Below are positions 22,851-34,739 of a DNA stretch of 64,000 nucleotides, piece by piece (the stretch's first letter is position 1; each line of letters begins with the position of its first letter). A program made the position numbers and the translations under genes. This DNA comes from Isoetes taiwanensis (taxonomy: Eukaryota; Streptophyta; Lycopodiopsida; Isoetales; Isoetaceae), in the NCBI GenBank assembly GCA_021234155.1, contig JAJEKV010000075.1, positions 3,035,280 to 3,099,279 of the forward strand, written 5' to 3'. The notes under the pieces were generated by a model. The model was not told the origin of the DNA. It saw only the letters and a program-made list of their open reading frames with translations, and ran no database searches.

Positions 22851-24064
22851 TTACTCAATGGCTGCACAAATTTTACACTCACCTTCTATGAAGTCTTGGG
22901 GTTCCTGTTGGTCGCCTTCTTCTTCATCTCCCTCGGATGGTGATTCCCAATCGGCAAGTTCAGCTAGCGCCGCCTGCATGACGAAAGGGCAATTGTGCGT
23001 TCGGTGCCCTGGCTGGAAGCACCGGAAACACAATTTCTTCTCTATGCATTCCTGTCTTTTCTCCTTTGGGATGCTGTCTAGGAGAAATCTAATTGACTTG
23101 GCCCCTGATCCTTCCTGTGGCTTGCGGTCACCAAAAGACTTTTCATGAGCTTTTCCTTGGTACTGGCCTCCTGCTGGCGTAGAGGCCACCTGTCTAGTTT
23201 GATATTGCCCTGTTGTCTTTCTTTTGTATGGAAGCTGTTTTTGTGCTGGAGTTACTGGTGCCTCCTCTAAGCTGAGAGCTTTATCTTCTGCCTCCCCAAC
23301 TATTCTTGGGTTGATTGCCCTTACTAGCCTATTGATGTTGCTATTGAGGCCCTCGATATACCCATCTACTGCTTGCCTTTCTGTTATCCTTGGGACATTC
23401 AATCTCAATCTCAAGAACTCCTTCATATACTTGGCGACGGACAAATTACCCTGGTCCAACCTGTAGAACTGCTGTATTTGTCTGCTAGAGTGGGATCTCG
23501 GGACATAGTGCTTCCGGAATGCCTTGCTGAATGTCCTAAACCTGCAATTGTTGCTTCTCAACTTGTTTGACTTTGCATATCCTTTCCACCGTATTCTGGC
23601 TGGCCCTATCAAGTTTGCCGTTGCCACCTTACCTATGTCCTTATCTTTCATTCCATAAGAGTTTCCGAATTCTTCCATCTCATCCAACCATGCTTCGGCC
23701 TCCATACCTGACCTGTCCTTACCCGAGAACTGTCCCAGCTTTCTTGTCTTCCAAACAATGCTCATTGCACTGTCTACCTTCTTTTGGTAGTCGTCTGTCT
23801 TTCTGTTCTTGTTTCTGCCCTGCGATGTGTCTGCCTCACTGTCGGAGCTACTTCTGGATCCACTGTCTGAGGTCTTTGATCTGCTAGAGCTAGAAGGAGA
23901 TGGACTCTTTCGGTCTCTTCTTTTCCTCTTTCTATCCTTCTCGGTAGCCTGATTTTCTTCCCTTTCTGGCTGAGGGGCTTCGTCTATACCCTCTGGAGGT
24001 GGTGGAGGTGGTGGTGTGTCACGCAGCAATACTGCAGCTTCCCATACAACGGGGAAAGGCCACC
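22851..24064 (-). pseudogene. Ty3 element A gag, main part, cut by the CACTA insertion
   Basis: Gag coats element RNA. After a proline run (PPPPPPPEGIDE) and a Ser/Arg/Asp-rich low-complexity segment comes the capsid-like region (FSGKDRSGMEAEAWLDEME, RKHYVPRSHSSRQIQQF, YMKEFLRLRLNVPRI), then the zinc knuckle CFRCFQPGHRTHNC and an acidic C-terminus ending at 22851. The open frame appears to begin at 24173, but its first codons are CACTA sequence; the element's own N-terminal codons are on the far side at 38857-38932, in frame. Apart from the insertion the frame looks open. Confidence 0.9.
24062..24064. repeat. target-site duplication ACC, left of the CACTA element
   Basis: ACC directly before the left inverted end, matched by ACC at 38857-38859. 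A 3-bp duplication is the rule for the CACTA superfamily. Confidence 0.9.
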
Positions 24065-24086
24065 CACAAGGCCCCCAAAAATGAAC
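24065..24086 (+). repeat. CACTA left terminal inverted repeat
   Basis: Starts CACAAGGCCCCC; identical over 22 bases to the reverse complement of 38835-38856. Confidence 0.93.
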
Positions 24087-24169
24087 CAATATGATTTTTT
24101 TTATATGGTTTATTGGTGAAAACCAAATCCATAAATCAGTACATGTTAGTGGGTTCAAAAGTTTACAAA

Positions 24170-24768
24170 CCATGTCTAGTTATCTAATATAGTTCATCGA
24201 CATATTTTTTTAAAGTGATAAGCCAACATTGTTTTGTGACATGGTATTGAAACATGGCAATTTTAATTGGTCTCTGTAACAACTTAAATTATATATATAT
24301 ATGCTATTGTTTAGTATGTCAAGTTTGGTAGACTAGTATTTGATCATATCTATCTTCTTCAGTATATTGACATGGTAAATTTAAGTTGATAATTTTATGA
24401 TGCTTTACAATGGTTACTTATCATGATACTTTATAGTGACTAATCACCAATACACAACGTGGTAAATGTAAGTGGTTTCAATATGTTAATATGACTTTTC
24501 TTACCCCATTTTTCTCCATAGTAATAAAATGTAATCTTTTAAATTAGTTTTTCGAACAACTTAAAATGCATGATACGGATTAATACTTAATACACCAAGT
24601 TTAATGGAATGGTATTTGATTGCATCTATGTCCCTCGATATATTGACTTGGTAAATTAATCAGATATTTTGTAGTTGTTAATGGTCAACATATCTTTTTT
24701 CTATAATTCAAAATAGCTAATTAATATGATATTGAAACAATATACGTATTAATGATATCTAACGTAAC
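24170..24768 (+). repeat. CACTA left subterminal repeats
   Basis: AT-rich, non-coding. Two diverged direct blocks (about 24319-24385 and 24597-24662) share CAAGTTT, GTATTTGAT, ATCTAT and ATATTGAC.TGGTAAATT words, about 278 bases apart, with weaker copies between. CACTA transposases bind such subterminal repeats. Confidence 0.65.
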
Positions 24769-26934
24769 GCCCACTCCAACGTTGCATGATACTTCGTTAT
24801 TACTATCGAGATTAAAAAACTAGGTTTTGGAAAGAAAAACCGTGGCAACAATGAAATAAGAGTGCTCGTGGAGAGAGGGTGTCCACGAACATAGAATATG
24901 AAAAATCAAATTAAAAAAAGTGGGAAATTTGACGTAGGGCACCATGGTAATGAAATTGAATGACTTATAGAATAGTTCTTCCAGACAGCTCTACATGAAG
25001 AATGATACAAAACATTATCCTCAAGATCAAAACCATGCCATTTTGCATGATGATCATCATTCTACCTTTTAACCCTAATTTGGGATTACAATTTTGCAGC
25101 AAGCTTACCCAGGAAATGCAAACCAAAACAACTAGATTAAACTGATGGTCTGCAATTTCACATATGATAACTACACTGAACCAGTGCTTCATTACTCAAA
25201 TTCCTTAAAGTACTTGCAACAGATTTTGTCAGTTCCAAGGCTGCATCCTCCCGTAGCCGTGTACCTTGCTGGCTGACAACAGTAGAAGCTACTTTTGCTG
25301 CTAAATTCCCAACAGACTTTAAGTCGGACATTTCGATCAACAAGCCATAAAGAATTCCAGCAGCGTAGGCATCTCCTGTGCAGCAAGTTCTGAACTTGCA
25401 TGCTCTCCGAATCCACATAGAGTTCTTGCTTCATTGGCATTGGCAAACAGAATATTAGCATTTTTAGACATAAGATCCCTGATTTAATTTGCAATGCAGC
25501 AAACTGTCAGAATGTCTACTTGAAAACCTAAGATAGCCTGAAAAGAAATATATACCGTAATTCTTCACGGTATCTAGAAACACATGATATGTCGCTGCGA
25601 AGGGCAACTAGAGCACCATCCCTTTGAGTTGCAAAGACATGACTCGAGATTGCATCTATTGTCTCGTGGCAACTCCCATAAGTAGCCCTCCACCACAAGA
25701 ATCATTGATGCGAGAAATAGCTCCCGCAAGTGTGTTATCGAAGTCTACAATGGATGACATACCACCGCAAATAATTTTTCACGCTACCTTAGACAAGTGT
25801 CTGCGAACAAAGAATGTTACTCCATAGCACTCACTTGATATGATAGCATAGTCCTCTGTGCATCTCGAAGTTGTCAAAACTATTATAGTCCCGGTTTTGC
25901 CATTTGCAACGGGTTCGATAGAAAATGTACATCCGCCTACGAGTAGTTTTGTCCCCGCTTATAATATGTAGCATGTGAGAAACTGATAAAGGAAAAGGAT
26001 GACTACTTGAAAAGCATGTGCTTTGAGATACCACACCTATAAAAGTCTCCAAGGGCATCACTTCCAACGCTTCCAGTCATTGCTACATTGATCCTGCCCA
26101 TTCCTAGCCTTGCTAATGCCACAAGTGTATTTGAAAGTGAGCCTCCATTAGATAATTTATAGCTTTTGTCATCGAGCGCCCGTAAAACTCTACCCCGCTC
26201 CTCATGGTTCTTTCAAAAAGTCGTCATCCACCATACCATAGAAGTCAACCTGCAATGAGTTCTCAGAATGAAAATACCATCCTGAATAAAACAAAATAAC
26301 AAGAAGAAAACTGCTATGGCTTTCCAAATTGCAAATACCATCCCGTATAACATCATTATATAAAATCAAAACCCTTAAAAATTATGTTTCCAATCTGCAA
26401 ACTCGCTGAACATACCATGGCTTGACCTAAACCAATGACATCCCAATGGCCAGGAATTTGCTTCTGCGGAACTCCATAAGGCTGCTCCACTAAATTCTGC
26501 TCGACCGGGTCTCCGAAATGTAATCGCATTTCCTACTTTATCTATGATACATTTAGATACATGCTTCCTCCTCTCATATCCATACAAATGTTCAAGAAAG
26601 GGGTTCAGACGCCCTGCGAAACCAAATTCATGACTGCCTAACCAGCTAAAATCAGAGAGGACATTTTAATTGTGTTTGTATTAACCCAAGGGAAATCCAA
26701 AACTATGATTCCCAAACTTGGGTTGAAGCCTACTGATACAAAACTCACCGGAAAACTGTTTATTGGTCAGAGCTCTTACCACACCCACATCGATATAACT
26801 TGAAACCCCTGCCACTGCCATAATACAATACGTTTACTGATCAACTTTGATCATTTTAAAATCTCAAACTTGGCCCAGACTTCGACCATTCAAGCCCATA
26901 TTCTTGATATCTTTCATGCAGCGTTGGAGTGGGC
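24769..26934. mobile_element. nested 21-bp inverted repeats bracketing the pfkB copy
   Basis: GCCCACTCCAACGTTGCATGA at 24769-24789 reappears as reverse complement at 26914-26934 with one mismatch. The pair encloses the pfkB pseudogene and little else. It could mark a small gene-capturing transposon nested in, or fused with, the CACTA element. No convincing target duplication is seen (only AC on both sides). Confidence 0.45.
25150..26529 (-). pseudogene. captured pfkB-family carbohydrate kinase gene copy
   Basis: pfkB kinases phosphorylate sugars or nucleosides; this copy matches the plant plastid-type group in block order. Exon 1 (ATG at 26529) ends QIPGHWDVIGLGQAM at a GT donor (26415). Exon 2 starts at 26249 with VDFYGMVDDDFL, loses frame, then gives EERGRVLRALDDKSYK, GGSLSNTLVALARLG and INVAMTGSVGSDALGDFY. 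Fragments continue: KTGTIIVLTT, LVVEGYLWELP, DGALVALRSDISCVSRY, and after an intron ILFANANEARTLCGFGEHAS. A deletion then joins to TGDAYAAGILYGLL, removing the region before the catalytic GAGD motif, which reads CTGD. Retained introns show DNA-level capture. Not functional. Confidence 0.88.
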
Positions 26935-27098
26935 ACTTTTCTTAGAATAGACAGTCCAATTAGCTAGAGCAGATACAAAGTAAAACACACAATGACATCT
27001 TTATTAAAAGTGACATAATCAGAAAATATCATAATACCGAGTGCCCTCTGTAGCACAATTTTGTCTTTAATCAACACCAAAATGACTACAAAATAATC

Positions 27099-29263
27099 CT
27101 AACTACAAAAGAGTTTCAGCGTCGTTCGATCGAAAGTGCGTGTCTTCCATCCTTCCTTAGTAACCTCCACCACTTTTGTTTTAATGCATGCAATAGCAAA
27201 CTGCTTATACAACTCTAGCCCTTTAATTCTAGACTTGGCGAGAGAAAAAAAAGCATTGTCGTTTTCAGGTTTACATTTGCTGCAGAAATTCAGAATCTCA
27301 AATGGCGTGACATCATCCACTTTGTCTTTTCTCAAAGCAACCAAACAAACAGTTTTATGCACCGCAGGCTCTAGTGTGGCAAAATCCTTTAACGCTTGGC
27401 CATTAATAACCTGCACAATGGAGGATTAGTATAGCATTTAGCAAATTACATAAGCAGTAGACAATTCAATGTTACCTGCATTGATGAGTCATGAATGATC
27501 TTCAAGGCCTTTGATTCCGCAAGAGGGGAGAGGCGATCAATTGGCCATCGTATATACCATGCCTTCATGTCTTTCCCCAAGTCGCCAAATGTTATAACTT
27601 CATCCGTGGGCGGGTATGGTAACGCCACTTCATCACAACCCTCATCAACAACATACACATTTAAAGACACATTGCCCTCGCCAATTGGGATCCCATGGAT
27701 AAAGCCCTCTACATCCACACGATGAATCTTACCCACTCCCATTGCAATACCATCAGTCATTAAAGAGACAAACTGATTTTCACGATATTTATTTTCCTAG
27801 AACAACAGCAACAATAAATAAAGATCAAATCCAGCTCTATTATAGCTTAATTGCATATGGAATGAAAATACCTCAGTAAGGACATGTTTGGTCGCCCACT
27901 CCGAATTGATACTTCCTTCACTTTGGCGTTTCCTCGTGTTTCGTGATACCATTGATTCTTTTGCACTTTCTTTCTCCACATCAGAATCAGATTCATCGTC
28001 TTCTACAAAAGCCAGCCTCTTATCAAGAGTTGAACGAGTCATGCATTCAGGCCATGACAACTCATCCTATATATCAGAGACAAGTATGAAAATTATTAGC
28101 AAGCACATGCATACAAAACTAGAAATTGGTATATCCTAAAAGATTAACATCTTTACCCCTATAGAGAGTCCTTCAATCTTCTTTTCTGCGCAAATGTGGT
28201 CCTTTTCAAAAGGAAAATACACATTAGCTATATTAACACCAAGACTCAATATTTTAATAGTCAATGTGTTATAAGAAACATTATCATTTTTTCTGTCCTT
28301 CACCTCAGCGGCCCCAATCACAAACTCTTTATCATAAAAATAAGAAGGACGCTGGTAACCTGCATACAAAAGTTTGTTAAAGAATGACAGGTCTGTTTTA
28401 TCTAATGCTAAAGACGTTGCAACCAAAGAAACATGGTCATCTTCTTCATAATTCCTCGAAAACTTGTTCTCTCTTAACCTCAAACGTCTCTTGGCACCCG
28501 ATATAAGTGAATTTATTGTGTCTCTAACGAATTTTTCTGGGACTGAATATGCCACACTTGGCCAACATATTTGCTTCAAAGATCCATCTGACGTCAAAAG
28601 ATGCACTAACTTGTCCCTCCTCTTTATCCATTTTTTGTTCGCAGGAATTCTCTTGAATTCAGGCAATGTAAAATTTGGAAATTCATTCATAGTAGCAGCT
28701 CGGATTACCCTATGATTCTCCATCATTGTAATCCATTGTGCATGATGGCCTGTTTTCTTCAATGCCAATCTGCCATTTTTGTCAGATCCCCTACTTAAAT
28801 TGTTGAAAACAACCTGGGATTCTGGAATTTTATTGGAGCTCATTTGCCCAAATTGCTCCAATGTGTTTCTGCTGGGTTTGTGATTATTTTTCCGTCCCAG
28901 AAGAGAAATAGACGTTCCAGAAACATCAATGGATGGTCCAGCCTTAGAATTAGAAACAGAGAAACTGCCTGCACCTACACTATTTGCACCTGCACTGTTT
29001 GTAAAGACCTGCTGCTGCTTAATCTGATCTCTCAATGCAACAATTCCAGCAGCTATTCCAACTACAAAACCCAGCTTCAACCAATCACCCAACTCCAAGC
29101 TCAAGAAGGATATCCCAAAAATACGATTTTCATGAATTACAGGCTCAATCTCATCACAAACACATGGAAAACGTTTGACAATATAGGAAGATACATGTAC
29201 ATAGGAAGATACAATATAGGAAGATACATGTGCCATGGACGGGACTGGCACTTCCTCAGCCAT
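27099..29263 (-). CDS. four-exon CACTA-borne gene with DUF8039-like domain
   Basis: Open exons join at consensus borders: 29263-28146 (ends GLSIG before GTAAAG), 28067-27872 (DELSWPECMTRSTL... to VLTE before GTATTT), 27796-27476 (ENKYRENQFVSLMTDG... to HDSSMQ before GTAACA) and 27410-27099 (VINGQALKDF... stop). All junctions keep frame, giving about 650 residues. The N-terminal exon is basic and lysine-rich (KKWIKRRDKLVHLL, ISGAKRRLRLRENK). Exon 3 carries GFIHGIPIGEGNVSLNVYVV and ITFGDLGKDMKAWYIRWPID, matching the DUF8039 pattern common in plant transposon-linked proteins. It may be the TnpA-like DNA-binding partner of the transposase. The true start may lie downstream of 29263. Confidence 0.65.
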
Positions 29264-29525
29264 GTTGCGAAATAGAAAAGCGAAATAGAAAAGCGGATGG
29301 ATATTTTCAGATGTTTACCTTATATGAGCTTTGCAGATCCGTTGGAGAGCTCCGAAGCAAATGCGCCGTCCATTGTTATCATGGCAGTTCCTCCACCAGG
29401 CTTCAGATTCTCGGCTGCAGCATTTTCCCACGACGGCAGATCCGGAGATTAGGTTTAGTGGCAAATCTGGCAGTTAGGTTTCGAGACCAAAGTCATTCAA
29501 AATGTAAAAAAAAACAGAGTAAAAT

Positions 29526-30397
29526 GTACTTCACGCATTTTGTTCCAAATCAAAATTACATTTAGTTCTTTTGCCAAATTCCTCTCTATGTTTAATGACT
29601 AATGGTTTCATAACAAGATAGTTTGATTGATTAATGAGATCAGGCTATGTTCAATGTTCTTGTCTCATTAACCATGAAGGGGATAACTAGATGACAAGTT
29701 GAATGTAGCACCTTGAATGTTCAAGATCACAAGGCAGGCAAGAATGGACATGAAATGGGATAACGTGGACAACACGAGTAGGCCAACTAACATAATCATG
29801 TAGTATATTCCTTGGTCGGCATGCTTGTGCTCCCATGAAAGAGCAATACAATGCATATTAAATCGAAGTTAGGCACATGGGAGATCACTAATATTCTATT
29901 GGTTGAATATATGGATAATATGTTAGAAAAGTCATTCAACCTATGACAGAAGGGCCATATACATATATACTCTTGATTTAGCAAAGGTATGAATTGAAAT
30001 TGAGTTGAATTATTTTCTATCATGCTCGAGAAAATATAAATAAGATATTGTTGTTTTGTAGCAAGTAGAAGGAGTTAACGAACAAAAGCACCACTAGGGG
30101 TGGTTTGTTAAGGTACAACGTACCACTATTTAGGTCTATTATTTGGATAGACTTGTCCTCTACGACTCTATGCTATCTTGGGGTTTCAACTATTACATGT
30201 GCCTGGTCTCCATTATAGATTCTTTGCTACCTTGTTAGGTAATATGCAACCACTGGGGAGGACATTGCGTGTAATTCACCATTGGCAGCATGCTTCATAA
30301 TAACTAAACAAATGCACAATGAATGGTGATGTTTCTTGTACACCAATATAGGTTTCCAACACCAATAGTTGCAATAAAATTCAAGTTTAAAAGTAAA
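29526..30397 (+). repeat. left arm of large inverted repeat
   Basis: 872 bases from GTACTTCACGCATTTTG to TTTAAAAGTAAA recur as a reverse complement at 33026-33914 with few substitutions and small indels. The arms enclose about 2.6 kb. No ORF in the arm is supported, and no target duplication is seen outside the arms. Confidence 0.92.
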
Positions 30398-30930
30398 GAT
30401 ATCCTAGTGGAAGTGCATTTTGGTAATGCCCCATGCTCCTCCCTAACAAAAAGTGGATTGACGACTTCACAAAACATGTCAGAAATTATAATAAGAAGTA
30501 TCAAAGTTTTCCAATATTCTATATAAGCAGTTGGAACGCATGGAGTAAGGCCTTCAGATGGAAAGGTGTATAATAATAGCCATTTTATCAACATTATATG
30601 GCATTAAATTAATGCTTACAATATTTGCATGCCCAACTAAAACTAACAAAAGCAATGAAGATGCTATACATTAGACTCAGAGTGAAAAGCAGAAGCAATA
30701 AGTTATAAGTCATTGTGGATAAAGAATTAATTTCTCCAGTGAAATGTCTGTCCTCATCAATTACATAACGCATTTGTATGTGCAAACATGCGTATTAGAT
30801 TCCTCCTAATGTTATCTTCAATAATAAACCATGGGTTAAGACATTGAACATTTTTTGATAGGTGATGGAGTAGTCATGCATTCAAACAATGAGAGTGCAT
30901 TGTCCACTTTGTTCAAAGTACCCTTTCGTT
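30398..30930. other. unique spacer inside the large palindrome
   Basis: AT-rich, no supported gene; leads into the 320-bp tandem array. Confidence 0.5.
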
Positions 30931-33011
30931 CGAGAACTTGCGTGCATCCTTTCCTCGAGGCCTAGAAGAGAGACCCCAAGGGGGAGGAAGAAAAACACCC
31001 TCCCCAGGCACTGGTTCCAAACTTGTTGTGTTCCCTGCCCTGCCCCTGCGTCGAGAAAGGGGGAAATTTGGGGGTTGGCATATTCGTGCAGTGGAAGTCC
31101 AGTTTTTCTTTTCGAGGACGTTTCATGGGACATGATCTACCATTTTAACGGCCGGATTAACGTTTGGAGCTGTTTCGGTGCCTCGATGCTCAAACCCTAT
31201 TGAATCCATAGGGTTTAGATTTTGGCAGCCTTCCCTGCCTCCAAAGTGCTCGAGAACTTGCGTGCATGCTTTCCTCGAGGCCTAGAAGAGAGACCCCAAG
31301 GGGGAGGAAGAAAAACACCCTCCCCAGGCACTGGTTCCAAACTTGTCGTGTTCCCTGCCCTGCCCCTGCGTCGAGAAAGGGGGGAATTTGGGGGTTGGCA
31401 CATTCGTGCAGTGGAAGTCCAGTTTTTCTTTTCGAGGACGTTTCATGGGACATGATCTACCATTTTAACGGCCGGATTAACGTTTGGAGCTGTTTCGGTG
31501 CCTCGATGCTCAAACCCTATTGAATCCATAGGGTTTAGATTTTGGCAGCCTTCCCTGCCTCCAAAGTGCTCGAGAACTTGCGTGCATGCTTTCCTCGAGG
31601 CCTAGAAGAGAGACCCCAAGGGGGAGGAAGAAAAACACCCTCCCGAACCGCAACCGAACACTTGGTTCCAAACTTGTTTGAAAATGGATTTGGTGTTCCC
31701 ATGAGCTAATTAACCTATTGAACTAGTTTTCGATTTTAAAATGTCAAAGGGAAATTTGGGGGTTGGCCAAATGAAAATAAGGCTAACAGGTACATCTTAC
31801 ATATTCTTCCAGATTTTCTTTTTGGGGCGTTTCCATCATTATAAAAAAGACATGATCTACCATTTTAATAGGCCGGATTAACGTTTGGAGCTGTTTCGGT
31901 GCCTTCGATGCTCAAACCCTATTGAATCCATAGGGTTTAGATTTTGGCTTGCCTTCCCCTAATCCTCCAAAGTGCTTTCGAAACTTGCGTGCATGCTTTC
32001 CTCGAGACCTAGAAGAGAGACCCCAAGGGGAGGAAGAAAAAAGGGCCCTCCCGTGCACCAAAATTGGTTCCAAACTTGTCGTGTTCCCCCGCCCGCCCGG
32101 ATGGTCAAAACAAATTTTATAGTTGGGAACAACGTTCCCAACTTTTAATTGGGGGGAATTTGGGGGTTTGGCACATTCGTTCCCCATGCGAAATGTTATT
32201 TCACGGCGTTCCCGCCGTTCCCTGTAACCATAGAGAAAACCCCTCCCCGTGCACTAGTTCCAAACTTGTTTTTCTTTTCGAGAGGAATTTGGGGGGTTGG
32301 CACATTTTTCCGATTTTTTCTTTTTTAAGGGCGTTTCATGGGACATGATCTACCATTTTAACGGCGGATTAACGTTTGGAGCTGTTTGATTGCCTCGATG
32401 CTCAAACCCTATTGAATCCATAGGGTTTAGATTTTGGCAGCCTTCCCTGCCTCCAAAGTGCTCGAGAACTTGCGTGCATGCTTTCCTCGAGCCTAGAAGA
32501 GAGACCCCAAGGGGGAGGAAGAAAAACACCCTCCCCAGGCACTGGTTCCAAACTTGTCGTGTTCCCTGCCCTGCCCCTGCGTCGAGAAAGGGGGGAATTT
32601 GGGGTTTGGCACATTCGTGCAGTGGAAGTCCAGTTTTTCTTTTCGAGGACGTTTCATGGGACATGATCTACCATTTTAACGGCCGGATTAACGTTTGGAG
32701 CTGTTTCGGTGCATCGATGCTCAAACCCTATTGAATCCATAGGGTTTAGATTTTGGCAGCCTTCCCTGCCTCCAAAGTGCTCGAGTACTTGCGTGCATGC
32801 TTTCCTCGAGACCTAGAAGAGAGACCCCAAGGGGGAGGAAGAAAAACACCCTCCCCAGGCACTGGTTCCAAACTTGTCGTGTTCCCTGCCCTGCCCCTGC
32901 GTCGAGAAAGGGGGGAATTTGGGGGTTGGCACATTCGTGCAGTGGAAGTCCAGTTTTTCTTTTCGAGGACGTTTCATGGGACATGATCTACCATTTTAAC
33001 GGCCGGATTAA
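30931..33011 (+). repeat. six tandem 320-bp repeats
   Basis: Copies start with CGAGAACTTGCGTGCAT or variants at about 30931, 31251, 31571, 31978, 32462 and 32782. Exact 320-base steps occur at the ends of the array; the middle copies are longer and carry scattered small insertions. Each unit has CCTCGAGGCCTAGAAGAG-type, CCCCTGCGTCGAGAAAGG and GGCCGGATTAACGTTTGG words and the hairpin AAACCCTAT(7 nt)ATAGGGTTT. Open frames on both strands are by-products of the GC-rich unit and are not called as genes. Confidence 0.93.
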
Positions 33012-33025
33012 CATTTTCATTCGCA

Positions 33026-33914
33026 TTTACTTTTAAACTGGAATTTTATTGCAACTATATTGGTGTTGGAAACCTATATTGGTGTACAAGAAACATCACC
33101 ATTCATTGTGCATTTGTTTAGTTATTATGAAGCATGATGCCAATAGTGAATTACACGCAATGTCCTCCCCAGTGGTTGCATATTACCTAACAAGGTAGCA
33201 AAGAATCTATAATGGAGACCAGGCACATGTAATAGTTGAAACCCCAAGATAGCATAGAGTCGTAGAGGACAAGTCTATCCAAATAATAGACCTAAATAGT
33301 GGTACGTTGTACCTTAACAAACCACCCCTAGTGGTGCTTTTGTTCGTTAACTCCTTCTACCTGCTACAAAACAACAATATCTTATTTATATTTTCTCGAG
33401 CATGATAGAAAATAATTCAACTCAATTTCAATTTATACCTTTGCTAAATCAAGAGTATATATGTATATGGCCCTTCTGTCATAGGTTGAATGACTTTTCT
33501 AACATATTATCCATATATTCAACCAATAGAATATAAGTGATCTCCCATGTGCCTAACTTCGATTTAATATGCATTGTATTGCTCTTTCATGGGAGCACAA
33601 GCATGCCGACCAAGGAATATACTATATGATTATGTTAATTGGCCTACTCGTGTTGTCCACGTTATCCCATTTCATGTCCATTCTTGCCTGCCTTGTGATC
33701 TTGCACATTCAAGGTGCTACATTCAACTTGTCATCTAGTTATCCCCTTCACTTGTGCCGTAACATATGGTTAATGAGACAAGAACATTGAACATAGCCTG
33801 ATCTCATTAATCAATCAAACTATCTTGTTATGAAACCATTAGTCATTAAACATAGAGATCACTTTGGCAAAAGAACTTGATGTAATTTTGATTTGGAACA
33901 AATGCGTGAAGTAC
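33026..33914 (-). repeat. right arm of large inverted repeat
   Basis: Reverse complement of 29526-30397, ending ATGCGTGAAGTAC. It differs by single-base changes and a few short indels. Confidence 0.92.
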
Positions 33915-34739
33915 GTGACCTATAGGGATATAACTCTAACCAATTAGGTTGAAATGGTGGAAATTATGCCCAGGTTTTTATTCATCGAATCCACCGAAAC
34001 AGCCAACATGGACACCCATAGGTTGCGTTTCCTATGCCGGTCGATTTGATATAAGAATTTTCACCATCGTGCCTTTTATTTGCAAGAAAGATGCAAATAT
34101 ACGCAATTGTTGATAATGCAAAGATTGGATTAGGCCAACAATGGGCACTTGTTAGAAAAATCGTAATTTCAAAGTCGAAATGTAACCTAATTTGCATCAA
34201 ATTGTATTCCTGTAACCTATGCCCATTTCTGCCACAGATCAACAAACCGTACCTTTTTGAAAAAACCTATGCCTTTTCGGCCACAGATCAGAACAAAACC
34301 GTACCTGGGAACATCGTAGCGGATTTGATGAAACATCGTGACAATGCTATCAGAGCTTTTTCACCCGGAATTGCTACGGACAAATGCATGTACCTGCGCC
34401 AAGGTACGTCCCAACTTCATACTCTGTTGTAAATTGCCCAAAGTTTTGCAGCTCTTATAACTGTAAGATCCAGATCTTATAAAACTATAGCTTTTACAAA
34501 TTCAGTCAGTTTTTGGCATACAGATCATTGCTTCCACAATTTCGTTCCTTTTTTCATACAAATTATTTCTTCCGGATGAGCACCGTGAACCCCGATTCAT
34601 AGCTCATTTTCGATATTCAAGTCTGAAATGAGGAGTTAATCTAACCTCTGGTGGAAAAGAAAAGACATACAAACCTTGGTAAGATCCATTGCACTTTCGG
34701 ATTGATATGATCGGGTACAATTCGTAACCATTGTCTAAC
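33915..34739 (+). other. leader region before the transposase remnant
   Basis: No clear coding. An approximate local duplication (about 34210-34300) repeats GCCACAGATCA and AACCGTACC words. It may hold promoter and non-coding first exons of the transposase gene, which is inference from position. Confidence 0.35.

Noticed and set aside
24767-26936. 2-bp AC target duplication around the nested inverted repeats
   Set aside because: A two-base match is expected by chance once in sixteen; not evidence.
30882-33036. Many 60-110 codon ORFs on both strands in the tandem array
   Set aside because: They repeat with the 320-bp unit, have no domain, and arise from stop-poor GC-rich sequence.
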